Assembly (NCBI GenBank): GCA_025642065.1
Contig: JAODUP010001171.1
Span: 1 to 64,000, forward strand
DNA length: 64,000 nucleotides
Source of the DNA: Paralvinella palmiformis
Taxonomy: Eukaryota; Annelida; Polychaeta; Terebellida; Alvinellidae
Direction: 5' to 3'
A program made the position numbers and the translations under genes. This document shows positions 11,140 through 23,498 of the stretch, piece by piece. The notes below the pieces were generated by a model. It ran no database searches. It saw only the letters and a list, made by a program, of their open reading frames with translations, and was not told the origin of the DNA. How positions within the stretch are numbered: position 1 is the first letter of the stretch; every line of letters begins with the position of its first letter.

Positions 11140-13735
11140 CATAAGAACTCGGTTTTTGCTTGTGTATGTTTTGTTTTATTAAATTTTTTTTTAAATTTTT
11201 CACTTATTTTATTTCTGCACAGCTGTACAAAATGTAAGTATTGGGCTTATTAACTGTCAGTCGATCTGTAATAAATCTGATGAAATATCTGATGTTGTTA
11301 AGGATATGGATCTTGATGTTCTTGTCATTACAGAGACTTGGCTGACTGGTAATGTTTCAGACCAGAAAATTGTTGGTGATGTGACTCCAGCTGGATATTC
11401 ATTCCACCATGCAGCTCGGATTCACAAAAAGGTGGGGGATTCGGCATTCTTCTCCGTGAACCCATTTGCGTTTTCAGGCTAAGTCTTTTGAAAATTACCA
11501 ATTGACTTTTATATCTGGGGGGATAAGTGTTCGTGTAGCTATTATCTACCGATTACACCCCACTAAGAAAAATGGCCTGAAAGCAGCAGATTTCTTCAAG
11601 GAATTTTCGGGATTTGTTGACTCTCTTGCTACCAACAGTGGTCATCTGTTGATCTTAGGTGATTTCAATATACATTGGGATTGCCAGAGGAATGCAGATA
11701 CCAAACAACTGGCTGACATTCTTAGATCTGCCAATCTCAGGCAGCAGTCCAAGAAAGAACACACAGACATGGCCACATCTTAGATCTTGTCATCTCCCGT
11801 GATGATGCCAATTTGATTAAAGGTGTGTCTGTGTCTTCCATGCTGTCTGATCATTTCGTTGTTGACATTAATGTATCTTTACAGAAACAATCTGTTTCAG
11901 CTAAAGTTATTTCATATAGAAGATATAAGTCAATTGACAAGGAGGCTTTTCTTGCTGATCTGCGAGTCTCTTCTCTGGTATTGGATCCACCGGATGATGT
12001 GGATCATCTGGTGGATCTCTATGATAATACATTGAGAGACATTGTAGATCAAGATGCACCCTTAAGGACAAAGTAAATGCCAAGCAGATCAATGCTTCCA
12101 TGGTATAATAAGAACATACAGGCTGCAAAGAGACACATAAGGTATTGTTAGCGGCTGTGGATCAATACCAGTTTGTGTGTTCATTTTGAAATGTTCAAGG
12201 TCAGTAAGATTATTGTTAAAAATACCCTTGCCTCTGCTAAATCTGAATATTATAATAAAAATATCAAAACATCCAAGGGAAATCAAAGGACTGCTTTCAA
12301 TGTTGTGAATAAAGTATTACATAAAAGTCAAACTGTCCTCCCAAATAATATCAACTCAGATAAAGATATGGCCCATTGTTTTAATAACTTCTTCTGTCAA
12401 AAATATTAAATATACATAGTGGGTTCCAGTCCAGCACCTTATCACAGGGTACGCCATTGGTAGAAGAGTCCTGCATATCAATGATGGATACATTTGAGCC
12501 TTTTACAGAGACTGATATCAGACAGTTGCTGAAAAAGTAATCTAATGCTTTCTGTGCAGTTGACCCTATGCCTACATGTCTTGCGAAAGATTGTCTGGAT
12601 TTTCTGATAAACCCAATTACAAATATAGTTAATAAATCATTAGCTCTGGATGTTTTCCCAAGATCCAGGAAAGCTGCCCTTGTAAAACCATTAATAAAAA
12701 AACACACTATGGACTGTAATATTCTAAACAATTACAGACCTGTTTCAAATCTTACATTTTTATCTAAAGTTATAGAAAAGGCAGTTGCTTTCCATCTAAA
12801 CAAATATTTAATCAATAATAACCTTAATGAATCACTACAGTCTGCCTATAAAAGTGGTCACAGCACTGAAACAGCCTTGTTCGAGTGAAAAATGATATTA
12901 TGATGTCAACTGATCAAGGTAAACCAGTAATACTTGTTCTTCTGGACCTGTCTCCTGCATGTGATACAGTTGACCATAATGTACTTTTCTCTAGGTTAAA
13001 AGACATGTTTGGTCTGTCAGGTAAAGTTCTTGAATGGTTTAGATCCTATCTGGAGCAACGCTCCCAGAGAGTGTGTTCATGGTATTTTATCTGACATTCA
13101 GTTTTTGTTATCTGGTGTACCACTGGGATCATTGCGCAGCGATATGGGTTAAATATCACTTGTATGCTGATGTCACACAGCTGTATATATCACTGGATCC
13201 TGATAATGAGTTAAATTTCCTCCTCTTCCTTGAAGAATTTAGAACATTGTATTGCCGATATTCGGCTATGGATGACTCAAAATCTTCTAAAACTAAATGA
13301 TAATAAAACAAATATTTTATATTTGGCATCACCACATTGTGTTAAATCCCTAAAGACACCAGCATTAGAGATGGGTGCATCTTCGATTACCCCTAATGGT
13401 TCCATAAACAATCTAGAGGTTATTTTTGACCAATGTATTAACATGCATGAACATTTAACATCAGTATGCCGAGCTGCCTACTACCATCTTAAGAACATCC
13501 ACTGTTTAAAAGCATTCTTGACACAAGAATCACTTGTAACTGTAGTTCATGCCTTTGTTACATCTCGTTTAGACTATTGTAACTCCCTGTTATATGGCAT
13601 ATCTGATTATAACATTAATCGCCTTCAGCGAATTCAGAATAGTGCAGCTTGCATTGTAACAAATACTAGAAAATATGATCATATCACCCCAATTTTTCAA
13701 AAACTACATTGGCTACAGCGCCTTTGAATGGCTCC
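11140..13735 (+). pseudogene. CR1/jockey-like LINE, nearly full-length, inactivated
   Basis: Remnant of a LINE polyprotein with an apurinic-type endonuclease and a reverse transcriptase. The endonuclease starts near 11,240 (INCQSICNK) and keeps ITETWL (about 11,327-11,344), a YRLHP-like strand and LGDFNIHWD (about 11,657-11,683). A linker follows to about 12,560. The RT keeps NNYRPVSNLTFLSKVIEKA (about 12,727-12,783) and LLDLSPACDTVDHN (about 12,940-12,981). The catalytic YADD box reads YADV (13,163-13,174), and about 60-70 bases between the GVP.GS motif and this box are deleted. The thumb region with SRLDYCNSLLYG (about 13,566-13,601) is good. At least seven frame breaks split it into frames such as 11,466-11,783, 11,813-12,076, 12,568-12,888 and 13,230-13,727. 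It stops abruptly and runs into (ATT)n/(TA)n. Inactive beyond doubt. Confidence 0.92.
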
Positions 13736-13763
13736 TGCTAGTAAGGGGGCTTTTTTAACATAC

Positions 13764-13771
13764 ATTATTAT

Positions 13772-13809
<38 letters not shown>

Positions 13810-13827
13810 TATATATATATATATATA
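13764..13827. repeat. (ATT)n then (TA)n microsatellite
   Basis: A short (ATT)n run directly downstream of the truncated LINE is followed by two (TA)n tracts. The (ATT)n may be the LINE's own tail. Confidence 0.9.
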
Positions 13828-14517
13828 GACATACACACACTTATATACGGAAACACCTAAACAGGTGTGGTGTTTTTATAGATTTGGGTGATACATTTAA
13901 GCATTCACGTTTATATTCTATTGAAGAAAAAACTTTCTAATTAGTTATAATTTCAAAGGAAGATTAAACCTCTGTCCCTGATCCTTTTATTAATATCTGA
14001 TTGTTATTTAAATCTATGACTTAATATGACATATTGGTCAATTACACTGCTTCATTAGGATGCAGGCATTTGTGGTTGATTAATAATTGCAGGCAGTATC
14101 AAAGTAGTATTGTTTAAATAATTATCTTTAACACCCAACGATGTAAAAAACGCCAAAGATATACCATATTTAAGTAAATCATTACTTGTGTACCACACAT
14201 TTGTACCACACATTTGTGGCAGAGTTGTTTTCGAAGTAAACTGCCAATTATTTTATTTGAAAAATATGGAGTTTGTAAATTTTTGATGAACATAACATCC
14301 ACACTTTTGCCCTAAGGTATATTATAGATCCAATACAGAGGTGTATAAACAATGTATATAAAGAAGGGCTTTCAATTGCAGCGAATCCCAATGATGACAG
14401 ACGCTCTGTTTCATAAGAGACATATTTAAATGAACTAATATTAATTTTGTTTTGTTTAGTATTCAATTTAAACTTATGCTCGTGCACAATCACTTCAAAC
14501 TATAATAATATAATTTA
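13828..14517. other. No recognisable feature
   Basis: AT-rich sequence. Minus-strand frames of 62 and 81 codons (14,114-14,493) lie downstream of the next LINE's 3' end and show no motif. Confidence 0.45.
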
Positions 14518-16340
14518 ATAATAGTGTTTATAAAGCGTCTTATCCTAATCGAATTGATCTAAGGCGCTTTACATTTAAAGCATAATTAAAACTAATTATG
14601 GGTTCATATTGCACAAATATATGTATACATAATAAACTGGCTAATTTATATAAGTGAGTTTTAAGAACCTTGCCGAAAATGTCTTTACTTGTTGCAAGTT
14701 TAATTTGGTTTGGCAACTTATTCCACAGTCTGGTAGCTGATGCTGGGAAGGATTTCTCTCCGTATATTGCTGTGTGGCTTTTTGATACCGTCAAAAGTGA
14801 ATAGGACTCAGATAGCAGCATTCTCAATAGTTTATACTTTTAGATCAGATCGTTTAGATACGGTGATGCTGTTCAAGTCAGTACTTTGAATGTATGTTTA
14901 GTGATATTAAACGTACAGTAAGCCAGTGGAGCTAGAACAAAACTGGTGTTACACGTTTCCTTTTGGGGGTACGAGTCATCAGACGTGCATCACAGTTCTG
15001 CAATCGCTCTATGTAGTTTGTCAGAGAGAGGAGGATATTATACAATACTTCATTGCCATAGTCCAGTCGATAAATAACAAGGGCTTGTAATAAAGTCTTG
15101 TATTTCTCATCATTTATTTAAATGCATATAAGTCCAACATTTCTTATTTAATAATAACAAGACTTACGTATTGAATTATCCAGCTTTGCCATGCCTAGAA
15201 TATTTTAAATATAAGCCCTATAATTCTTGCAGACATTGAAGAATATATATAACTGCATCCTATTTTAATGGGAAGATTCTGAGTTGCTAGGATGAGAAAA
15301 CCATGCATTTGGTCTTATTCGCATTAACTTCCAGCATGTTGCTATTCATCCAAATAACTTTGAGTTCAATATAAGTTTCAATTGCATCCCATTTAACACA
15401 TGATTTTAAAGACATGTACACTTGTGTATCATCAGCATAACAATAATATTTAATGTTATGCCGTTTAATAATTTCACCAACTGGTTTGGTATACATACAA
15501 TAATTAGTTGGTCCTAAAATTGATCCCTGTGGTACACCAAAATGAAGATCATATCTGGTGATGTTTTAGCCACCAGTGAAACACACTGAGTTATGTGGAC
15601 GAGCAACGACGTTTCCAAGCTAAGACCTTTTCCTTGAACACAAAGGAAATTATCAACGCTTCAATAGTATTGGATGAACGATTAGTTCTAAAGCTGCAGA
15701 TAAATCAAGTCTACTTAATGCAGTCATGGATCCTCCATCAAAATCCATAGCAATATCATTGTGCATTTTCAAGAGAGCAATTTCTGTTAAATGACCTCTG
15801 TGATAAGTAGACTGATAACTGTCATTTATGTCGTTTTGCTCTAGGTGTTCTTCTATATGTATTACATTTTCAATACGTTAGGAGATGAAATGAAGGTTAG
15901 AAATTGGACGATAATTCTTCGTATCTTTCTCATCCAACACAGATCTCTTAAGCTGCGGGGTTATGGGGCTCGATTCAAACCAGCCATTACTGAATCCTCC
16001 ATTGAGCTTTTGCTAATGGCTGTTATAAGTGGCAGAAATTGATCCACAGATTTCTTCAAAAGTAAAGTGGGCTGCGTTTCCAAGTCACATGACTGGTTCG
16101 GAAACATTTCGAGGATATTTCCATTAAACATAATATCTGCACTCATCATGTTCTTAGTTAATTTGAAGAGTTTTGGGGGGATCTTTTCCACATTCCCCTA
16201 ACTTTGTGGAAAAGAAACACATTTTCTCTTCGAATAGTAGTGTATTTATTTTCGACAGATAATCCTGCATATTTCAAAGTGCACCATTAAGGAAGTTTCT
16301 AGCCAGGTTATCTCTGCTGTCCTCCGAATTACTGAGCAGA
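14518..16340 (-). pseudogene. CR1-like LINE, interrupted, intact YADD box
   Basis: LINE read right to left. The linker (LFKLTKNMMSADIMFNGNILEMF, near 16,150-16,090) matches the element at 48,840-50,550. The RT palm frame 15,287-15,496 contains KYYCYADDTQVYMSL, with the catalytic YADD intact (15,423-15,440). Part of the thumb is readable at about 14,910-15,065 (LDYGNEVLYN, then TRTPKRKRVTPVLF). The C-terminal frame 14,540-14,827 includes YGEKSFPASATRLWNKLPNQI, typical of LINE C-termini. The element ends in a GCGCCTTAGATC block and TATT-rich tail (14,518-14,570). Stops and deletions between the pieces make it inactive. Homology with the 48.8 kb copy reaches about 16,340. Confidence 0.9.
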
Positions 16341-16776
16341 CCTAAGCTTATCATAGTACGAAGGAGTTTCCAGTCTCAAAGCGATGAATTTTAATATGAG
16401 GGACCATGGTGATTAATGATACTCTAAAACGGTTCATATAGCTCATATATAGGTTGATGCAATTCCTGACATACCAGGCTCTTGATGCAGTTCGTTGGTG
16501 ACATTAATAGGATGTGTGATGTTTCTATCTACAATTAGCGAATGCCTATCTGATTTCCATTCACTCACTCATTGACTCATTAACTCAGTCACGCACGCAC
16601 TCATTCACTCACTTGCTCAATAACTTACATACCCACCACTAATCCACAAAGCCATCCACCAGCTTTCTCGTTCGTTCGCTCATTCGCTGGTCCGCCTGCC
16701 TACCTGGGCGACTTATCTATCCACCCGCCTCTCACACTATTCGTGAGTTTATCGTGACATGAAACCATTGGTTTTA
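16341..16776. other. Unassigned sequence with ACTC and (C)CTNCC runs
   Basis: Holds an imperfect TCACTCAC tract (about 16,555-16,620) and a degenerate TTCGCTCATTCGC stretch. The first part may be a decayed upstream portion of the neighbouring LINE, but I cannot align it. Confidence 0.4.
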
Positions 16777-16860
16777 TAATAATAATTGTGTTTATATAGC
16801 TCCTCATTCAACTTGAACTCATTCAAGACGCTTTACATTTAAAACATTACTAAAACACGT
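16777..16860 (-). repeat. LINE 3' end (CR1-type)
   Basis: On the minus strand this carries AAATGTAAAGCGTCTTGAATG and ends at ATATAAACAC(A)ATTATTATTA. It parallels the 3' end at 14,518-14,600. No coding sequence is attached. Confidence 0.6.
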
Positions 16861-18341
16861 GTAAAGTTGACATTATGAGTTTGAAGAAGGACGCAGTGAT
16901 ATCCCGTTTGAAGTGATTGCCTACCGAATGCTGATACTAACTACTAGGGAACATGTGCTGGCCGCAAGTAAATACATAATAACACTGGTTGAACATGGTT
17001 ATGAAGCAATTGCGTCATTTTGTATATGGATAAAGTTGTTCTTCAAGAACAAAAATCTTAGTAAAATATCTTTATTTATTTATTTTGTTATATTATATTT
17101 TTCTGGATAATTTAAGCCGATCATTTCATATTAGGCTTCATTTCAAATTAGTCTTCTAATTCATTTTTAGTTACTGTTCGTTCCCTTTGAGTTAAAGTAA
17201 TATTCCCAGAATTAACACATTTTTCAGTTTGTTTGTCAAGACATTGTTTGAATATATTTAAAAGATCCTGGATGTAAATTTATCAGATTAATGAAATAAT
17301 TAAACACAACAGAAACATATATTACGGATTATTAGGACACTCAGCATTTCCCTGCAAAACAAAACTCAGTTGGTGATTACTTGATTGAAAACAGTAACCA
17401 CCCAGACGTCATGATACATCTTTATAAATATTTTCTTCCAAACACAACATTTATGGTCTTTATAACAATGATGCACGGTTCAAAGTAACCTCTGGCGACC
17501 TCTTCATGGTAAAGAATGTTCTTAATTTTGGCATCTGTAGCATTTAGATAAGGATGGTTCGAGCTTTGCATAAGAAAAACAAGACTCTTCCAAATGGAGC
17601 TGGGCTACCATCAACGTCTGATATAGCAATATGTTGACGATACCCTGGGGCATAAGCTTATTATTCCATTGCATGGGTTTAGTAGATCCACGCTAGTAAG
17701 GAATATGATCGATGTTCTTGCTATTAGACCAAGATTTATGTTTGAACTCTTGAGGTTCTGGTGAATCTAGAAAATCTGAGATAGAGACCATAAACAGTGC
17801 CAACTGACTTATAAACGTCATCATGAAGGTAGCTGCTCCAACAGTTATACGTCGTTCGTGGAAGTCTAAAATTATGTATGTGATGTCGATGAAGATCGTG
17901 ACGGATAAAAATTTATTTAGAGTTAAATTATATTTTAAATGTATTATTCAAAGAAACAAGGTTGTTGCATACTTTTCAAATCCAGAAGTCAATGATTGCC
18001 GGGTCGATGGAATCTTTACTCAAAGGCCTTTACAGTATGATTACTGGTGAGAAACACTAACCTGTAGATAATGCGGGCCAACCTGAACGACAACAAGAAC
18101 AAGAACACCAACATCAGCAATTAGAAGAAAACATGAAAATTAAACAGTAAGAACAATTTAAATTGATTAACAAATTACTTTCCTGATAGTACTCATGTCT
18201 GTACAGTGGAATAATATAAGAAAGGCGTCATATTATTCCAGCCCATTTGTCTTTAAAGTATATTAACATCTGATGGCAACATCTGTACATTTGTCGCTCT
18301 TGAAATAATATCAATGATGCAAAAATAAGGAAGATGCTAGA
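16861..18341. other. No confident feature
   Basis: Mostly AT-rich. On the minus strand between about 17,820 and 17,450 there are short adjacent frames that look less random than their surroundings, for example MTFISQLALFMVSISDFLD and, in another frame, YRQHIAISDVDGSPAPFG. I recognise no family. A 75-codon frame at 17,823-18,050 (+) is likewise unassigned. Confidence 0.35.
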
Positions 18342-18540
18342 GGGTGCCTCTATAGTCTAGTTGGTAGCGTGTTGGACCATTAATCACTGACATCTGAGTT
18401 TGAATCCCATTGTGGGTATATCAGAAGGGTGTTTCATTTTTGGCTTCGCTTCATTACATTTGAAGGTCCCTCGGCCCATTTAATCTACCATATATACATA
18501 AGTAGCCGTAAGACATCAATCATCATCATCATCATCAACA
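18342..18540 (+). repeat. tRNA-derived SINE, full-length copy
   Basis: Head GGTGCCTCTATAGTCTAG (A box), B box GAGTTTGAATCCC, GCTTCGCTTCATTAC body, GGCCCATTTAATCTACCAT, a diverged ACATAAGTAGCCGTAAGACA tail and a terminal (ATC)n run of six units. The order of the parts matches the minus-strand copy at 9,701-9,889. Confidence 0.9.
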
Positions 18541-18599
18541 GAAAGGCACTAGAGTGACCTGACCAGTGACAATAGAGCTTATTATTTCCCTGTCTATGT

Positions 18600-19420
18600 A
18601 TTATTTAAACTTCTCGAATCCTTTAACTTACTACAAACAAATCGTCGTAAATAGTTAGTGCTGCCCTTAATGTCGTAAGAAACGGCTAAGAGAAAACGCC
18701 AACAAGTGACCTGTTTATGCCAGTGAGTTGATAATCTCTCCTTGCGAACTGAGTTCAGTATTCAGAAGAGAGTGAAAGTATTAAGAGAGATGATCAAACT
18801 TTTAAATTTGTCATGACATATCAGCAGATAGAAAATTAATTATCCAGGTAAATGGGATAATCAGACCGAATATTTTCAATCACGGATCAACACTCCAGAG
18901 GGGGAATTGATACCAGGATCTATAGTTTGGCAGAGGTTTTCGCTAGTAGGTGCATCACCTAATTACCACATCAACTACAGAGTAAATATAACTATTTCGT
19001 GTCTGACTGTTGGAACATTGGTTACTCTCTACAAAATATGATCATGATATCACGACTACGTCACGAAATGGCTTCATGCTAGTTAGCAATAATTACAAAC
19101 TGTTTTTATAAAAAGGTTTATATCTGTGTATTGTGATGTGATTTATTAACATTTAATTGGCAAGTAGTTTTCCACAATAGTTGAAGTGGCATAAACATAA
19201 TACGGAACTTCTCTCGAATAATTACTGGATTGAGACAAAGGCTGATAATGTTATTGAAAATAAAGTTTAGAGAGTTCACTCACACAAGCAACACACATTC
19301 ATATAGATAAATAAAACGAGCTATATACGACACAATACCTTATTTGATAATTAGCTTCGAGTATGCTTATTGTATCATAGTTTTCATAGAATAAATATGA
19401 ACGCGTAGTGTTGTGTTAAA
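18600..19420 (+). repeat. Rep1 copy 1 (partial)
   Basis: Aligns with 28,340-29,390 and 36,180-37,170. Shared blocks include GAT(A/C)ATCTCC, CCAGGTAAATG(G/A)GATAATCAG, CACATCAACTACAGAGTAAA, ACGTCACG.AA.GGCTT.ATG and CATAAACATAATACGGA.CTT. After about 19,240 it follows copy 2 (26,090-26,880) instead of the longer copies, sharing GATATACGACACAATA. The left breakpoint of the 2.3 kb tandem duplication (19,188) lies inside this repeat, so Rep1 was already present. Confidence 0.7.
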
Positions 19421-19498
19421 ATTAATTAAGTAAATGTTAACTAATACTTGTCTATGAATAATTGACAAGAAACATCAAAGGTACTAATTTATTATATA

Positions 19499-19565
<67 letters not shown>

Positions 19566-19568
<3 letters not shown>

Positions 19569-20165
19569 GTTAATAACTATACCTGAGAATAATGGTAAAA
19601 CATTAGGATTGCATTTAAATAATAAATTATATTTTGGTAAGCATGTATCTAAGCTATGTAACAAAGTCGGTAAATAAGTACAAGTTGTACCTAGATGTAT
19701 TAGCCTTTTGAGTGAATCTAATAAAATATTGCTGCAGAGTAGTTTTGTGAGGTGCGTTTCAATTATTGTTGTATCACATGGCTCTTTTGCTCAAATGGTA
19801 AGACTTCTAAGCTTGAAAAACGTCTAAAATCTCTCTGAGATTCACTTTATTTAACAAAGTGTTGGATAAGGATAACAAATGACGGCTTCTTAATGCAACA
19901 ATTAAGAAGTTCACTGAAATAGTAAATACACGTCTCAACCATTCGTGTCCAAATTACCTCGATTATTGTATCAAACCAAGAAACACTAGTCTTAGTCTTA
20001 GATACGAAAGTAATGTATTTATCGAAAGAATCATCTGATAAGCGACGATTCAATTACGTGGCCCATTTTCACTGGAATAAAATACCGAATGATTTATAAA
20101 AGAAACATACATTGAACAGTTTAAATAATGTTTTACAGAAATGTCCACCTAATTGTTATTGTGGT
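19566..20165 (+). pseudogene. LINE reverse transcriptase C-terminus (unit 1)
   Basis: The translation gives IPENNGKTLGLHLNNKLYFG, HVSKLCNKVGK, then after a stop LLSESNKILLQSSFV, later NTRLNHSCPNYLDYCIKPR, TSLSLRYESNVF and, in another frame, WNKIPNDL. This is the order of the last palm strand, thumb and C-terminal region of jockey/CR1-like RTs (LG..LDNKL, F..YC, PNYL, WN.LP). It has several stops and frameshifts. A (TA)n tract precedes it. The same family recurs at 38,575-39,010. Confidence 0.8.
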
Positions 20166-20723
20166 TTGTGTCTACAATGCCATATTTTTAACACGTGAGT
20201 AAGAATCTCTGTTTGTTGTCTTTTTAGGAATATATTCGATGTAATACATGTGTATCATATTTCAGGTAAATTGTAAATTTATTAACAGGGTGTGTGAGTC
20301 TGCTTATCTGTCATGGATGTGACGGCCTCTATCTAGTGTGTGATAGTTTACTGGGGTTTGGTACGACGGTTATCCACTTTCATCTTGCGCTTTCCAACTC
20401 GTAGTCGATATCGTATATGAATAAGTCATTTGTTAAAATGTTCACTTATTGTATGTGCACCTTACGATAGGGCAAATGAAAAATAGCAAAAAGATCGATA
20501 GATAAATATAAATACTTATTGAGCGTCCAAAAGGAGAGTAGAAAAATGAAACATATAATAATACAACAATAACATGGAGATATAGTTTTATGATTAAAAT
20601 GACTAACATATACATAACATTTGAGTTATCGCATCCCTACTGCAGTTAATGCAGAACATGTGACCATGTTGCTTGTTTGACTAGCTGCATTATTTCTATC
20701 AGTGATCAATTGTATCACTGAAA

Positions 20724-21194
20724 TCACAAATATGACTCACACGTTTTAACAACGATTATTACGAGCATAAAGAAGTATATGACCAACTTGTGCTTGACTT
20801 TGATAAAAGCATATTTCTGAACAGTTTTAATTCCCGAAGACGAGTTATTTATGTCCACAACACGTGAATGTCTTAGAGCATATAATAAAGCCGTATTATG
20901 ACAACGCGATTTAGTCCTAGAACTGTACAAATATAAAGAGCTGCTTAGGCAATTACCATAAACATCCTCATAACTGCCGTGATTTGATTTCGGTGTTTTA
21001 CTACCATGTTTCATGGATGTAGGCGATTCACTTTTTGTTGTATGGCGACTTAGCGACTGCTGAGACATTACACTTATCCCAGCATGAAAAATCTCCACTC
21101 GGGATTCAGTCCCTTGAAGAATTGTCCTGAGTTTTAATTCATACTTCGAGATTATCTGTGCCGGTGCCTTATTCCACACGGCTAAAACACACAT
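20724..21194 (-). CDS. Candidate terminal exon, unknown protein (unit 1)
   Basis: A 156-codon frame also stands open in the duplicate (23,019-23,498, 159 codons). It begins MCVLAVWNKAPAQIISKYEL, is Ser/Thr/Lys-rich in the middle (SQQSLSRHTTKSESPTSMKHG), has a small Tyr/Ser patch (YEDVYGNCLSSSLYLYSS) and ends in a hydrophobic segment (LVIYFFMLVIIVV). Just inside the frame, TGTGTGTTTTAG|CC looks like a splice acceptor, so the true coding part may start at the Val-Trp of AVWNKAP. It is less AT-rich than its flanks. I recognise no domain. Differences between the copies change residues at several codons, which argues for relaxed constraint. A host exon, a transposon ORF or chance are all possible. 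Confidence 0.35.
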   Translation of the reverse strand: MCVLAVWNKAPAQIISKYELKLRTILQGTESRVEIFHAGISVMSQQSLSRHTTKSESPTSMKHGSKTPKSNHGSYEDVYGNCLSSSLYLYSSRTKSRCHNTALLYALRHSRVVDINNSSSGIKTVQKYAFIKVKHKLVIYFFMLVIIVVKTCESYL

Positions 21195-21823
21195 TGCGCG
21201 TGCCAGATATTGCGGCGCGTGTTTTATTTAAATGTTTTGGTTCATTCTGGTTGTAAAGATTGACACAATAAAGGGTTACTGACGGGTAGGTCATAGTATT
21301 TATTGGATTTGTATGCATGATAGTATGAGGAATAGAAACACTGCATTGTATCTGGAGCGGTTTTATATAACAACCTCAGTTGCATATACAATTCATCTCG
21401 GTAGTGTCTAGGAATATAATTATTTACTAAGTCTAGTTATGTCCTATTTTGTTTTATTAAATTCAAAGCTAACTTTAGTCTGCTTCTGATTAGCAACACT
21501 AGAACCTATATTTGGCATAAACATAATACGGAACTTCTCTCGAATAATTACTGGATTGAGACAAAGGCTGATAATGTTATTGAAAATAAAGTTTAGAGAG
21601 TTCACTCACACAAGCAACACACATTCATATAGATAAATAAAGCGAGCTATATACGACACAATACCGTTATTTGATAATTAGCTTCGAGTATGCTTATTGT
21701 ATCATAGTTTTCATAGAATAAATATGAACGCGTAGTGTTGTGTTAAAATTAATTAAGTAAATGTTAGCTAATACTTGTCTATGAATAATTGACAAGAAAC
21801 ATCAAAGGTACCAATATACTGAG

Positions 21824-21899
<76 letters not shown>

Positions 21900-21901
<2 letters not shown>

Positions 21902-22490
21902 AAATGTTAATAACTATACCTGAGAATAATGGTAAAACATTAGGATTGCATTTAAATAATAAATTATATTTTGGTAACCATGTATCTAAGCTATGTAACA
22001 AAGTCGGTAAATAAGTACAAGTTGTATCTAGATGTATTAGCCTTTTGAGTGAATCTAATAAAATATTGCTGCAGAGTAGTTTTGTGAGGTGCGTTTCAAT
22101 TATTGTTGTATCACATGGCTCTTTTGCTCAAATGGTAAGACTTCTAAGCTTGAAAAACGTCTAAAATCTCTCTGAGATTCACTTTATTTAACAAAGTGTT
22201 GGATAAGGATAACAAATGACGGCTTCTTAATGCAACAATTAAGAAGTTCACTGAAATAGTAAATAAACGTCTCAACCATTCGTGTCCAAATTACCTCGAT
22301 TATTGTATCAAACCAAGAAAAACTAGTCTTAGTCTTAGATACGAAAGTAATGTATTTATCGAAACAATCATCTGATAAGCGACGATTCAATTACGTGGCC
22401 CATTTTCACTGGAATAAAATACCGAATGATTTATAAAAGAAACATACATTGAAAAGTTTAAATAATGTTTTACAGAAATGTCCACCTAAT
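21900..22490 (+). pseudogene. LINE reverse transcriptase C-terminus (unit 2)
   Basis: Duplicate of the fragment at 19,566-20,165 with the same stops and frameshifts, so the gene was already dead before the duplication. A few substitutions distinguish it, such as ACA to AAA in the NTRLN codons. Confidence 0.8.
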
Positions 22491-23018
22491 TGTTATTGTG
22501 GTTTGTGTCTACAATGCCATATTTTTAACACGTGAGTAAGAATCTCTGTTTGTTGTCTTTTGAGGAATATATTCGATGTAATACATGTGTATCATATTTC
22601 AGGTAAATTGTAAATTTATTAACAGGGTGTGTGAGTCTGCTTATCTGTCATGGATGTGACGGCCTCTATCTAGTGTGTGATAGTTTACTGGGGTTTGGTA
22701 CGACGGTTATCCACTTTCATCTTGCGATTTCCAACTCGTAGTCGATATCGTATATTAATAAGTCATTTGTTAAAATAACAATGATAAATAGCAAAAAGAT
22801 CGATAGATAAATATAAATACTTACTGAGCGTCCAAAAGGAGAGTAGAAAAATGAAACATATAATAATACAACAATAACATGGAGATATCGTTTATGATTA
22901 AAATGACTAAAATGTACATAACATTTGAGTTATCTCATCCCTACTGCAGTTAATGCAGAACATGTGACCATGTTGCTTGTTTGACTAGCTGCATTATTTC
23001 TATCAGTGATCAATTTTA

Positions 23019-23498
23019 TCACTGAAATGACAAATATGACTCACACGTTTTAACAACGATTATTACAAGCATAAATAAGTATATGACCAACTTGTGCTTG
23101 ACTTTGATAAAAGCATATTTCTGAACAGTTTTAATTCCCGAAGACGAGTTATTTATGTCCACAACACGGGAATGTTTTAGAGCATGTAATAAAGCCGTAT
23201 TATGACAACGCGATTTAGTCCTAGAACTGTACAAATATAAAGAGCTGCTTAGGCAATTACCATAAACATCCTCATAACTGCCGTGATTTGATTTCGGTGT
23301 TTTACTACCATGTTTCATGGATGTAGGCGATTCACTTTTTGTTGTATGGCGACTTAGCGTCTGCTGAGACATTACACTTATCCCAGCATGAAAAATCTCC
23401 ACTCGGGATTCAGTCCCTTGAAGAATTGTCCTGAGTTTTAATTCATACTTCGAGATTATCTGTGCCGGTGCCTTATTCCACACGGCTAAAACACACAT
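23019..23498 (-). CDS. Candidate terminal exon, unknown protein (unit 2)
   Basis: Duplicate of 20,724-21,194, open for 159 codons and three residues longer at its end (CESYLSFQ). Compared with unit 1 the changes include Ser to Thr in SQQ(S/T)LSRH, Tyr to His in ALL(Y/H)AL, Arg to Lys in AL(R/K)HSR, and Phe to Leu in the hydrophobic tail. The acceptor-like TGTGTGTTTTAG is also kept. The same uncertainty applies as for unit 1. Confidence 0.35.
   Translation of the reverse strand: MCVLAVWNKAPAQIISKYELKLRTILQGTESRVEIFHAGISVMSQQTLSRHTTKSESPTSMKHGSKTPKSNHGSYEDVYGNCLSSSLYLYSSRTKSRCHNTALLHALKHSRVVDINNSSSGIKTVQKYAFIKVKHKLVIYLFMLVIIVVKTCESYLSFQ

Larger units (their letters stand above)
19188..21513 (+). 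repeat. 2.3 kb tandem duplication, unit 1
   Basis: The sequence from GGCATAAACATAATACGG (19,188) to AGAACCTATATT (about 21,512) is repeated immediately downstream, with a few percent mismatches or fewer. Differences are scattered single bases, the length of the internal (TA)n tract and a deletion of about 30 bases near 20,440-20,475 in unit 2. The unit contains Rep1 sequence, a (TA)n tract (19,505-19,564), a LINE C-terminal fragment (+) and a minus-strand open frame. The junction has no obvious inserted bases. Confidence 0.95.
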
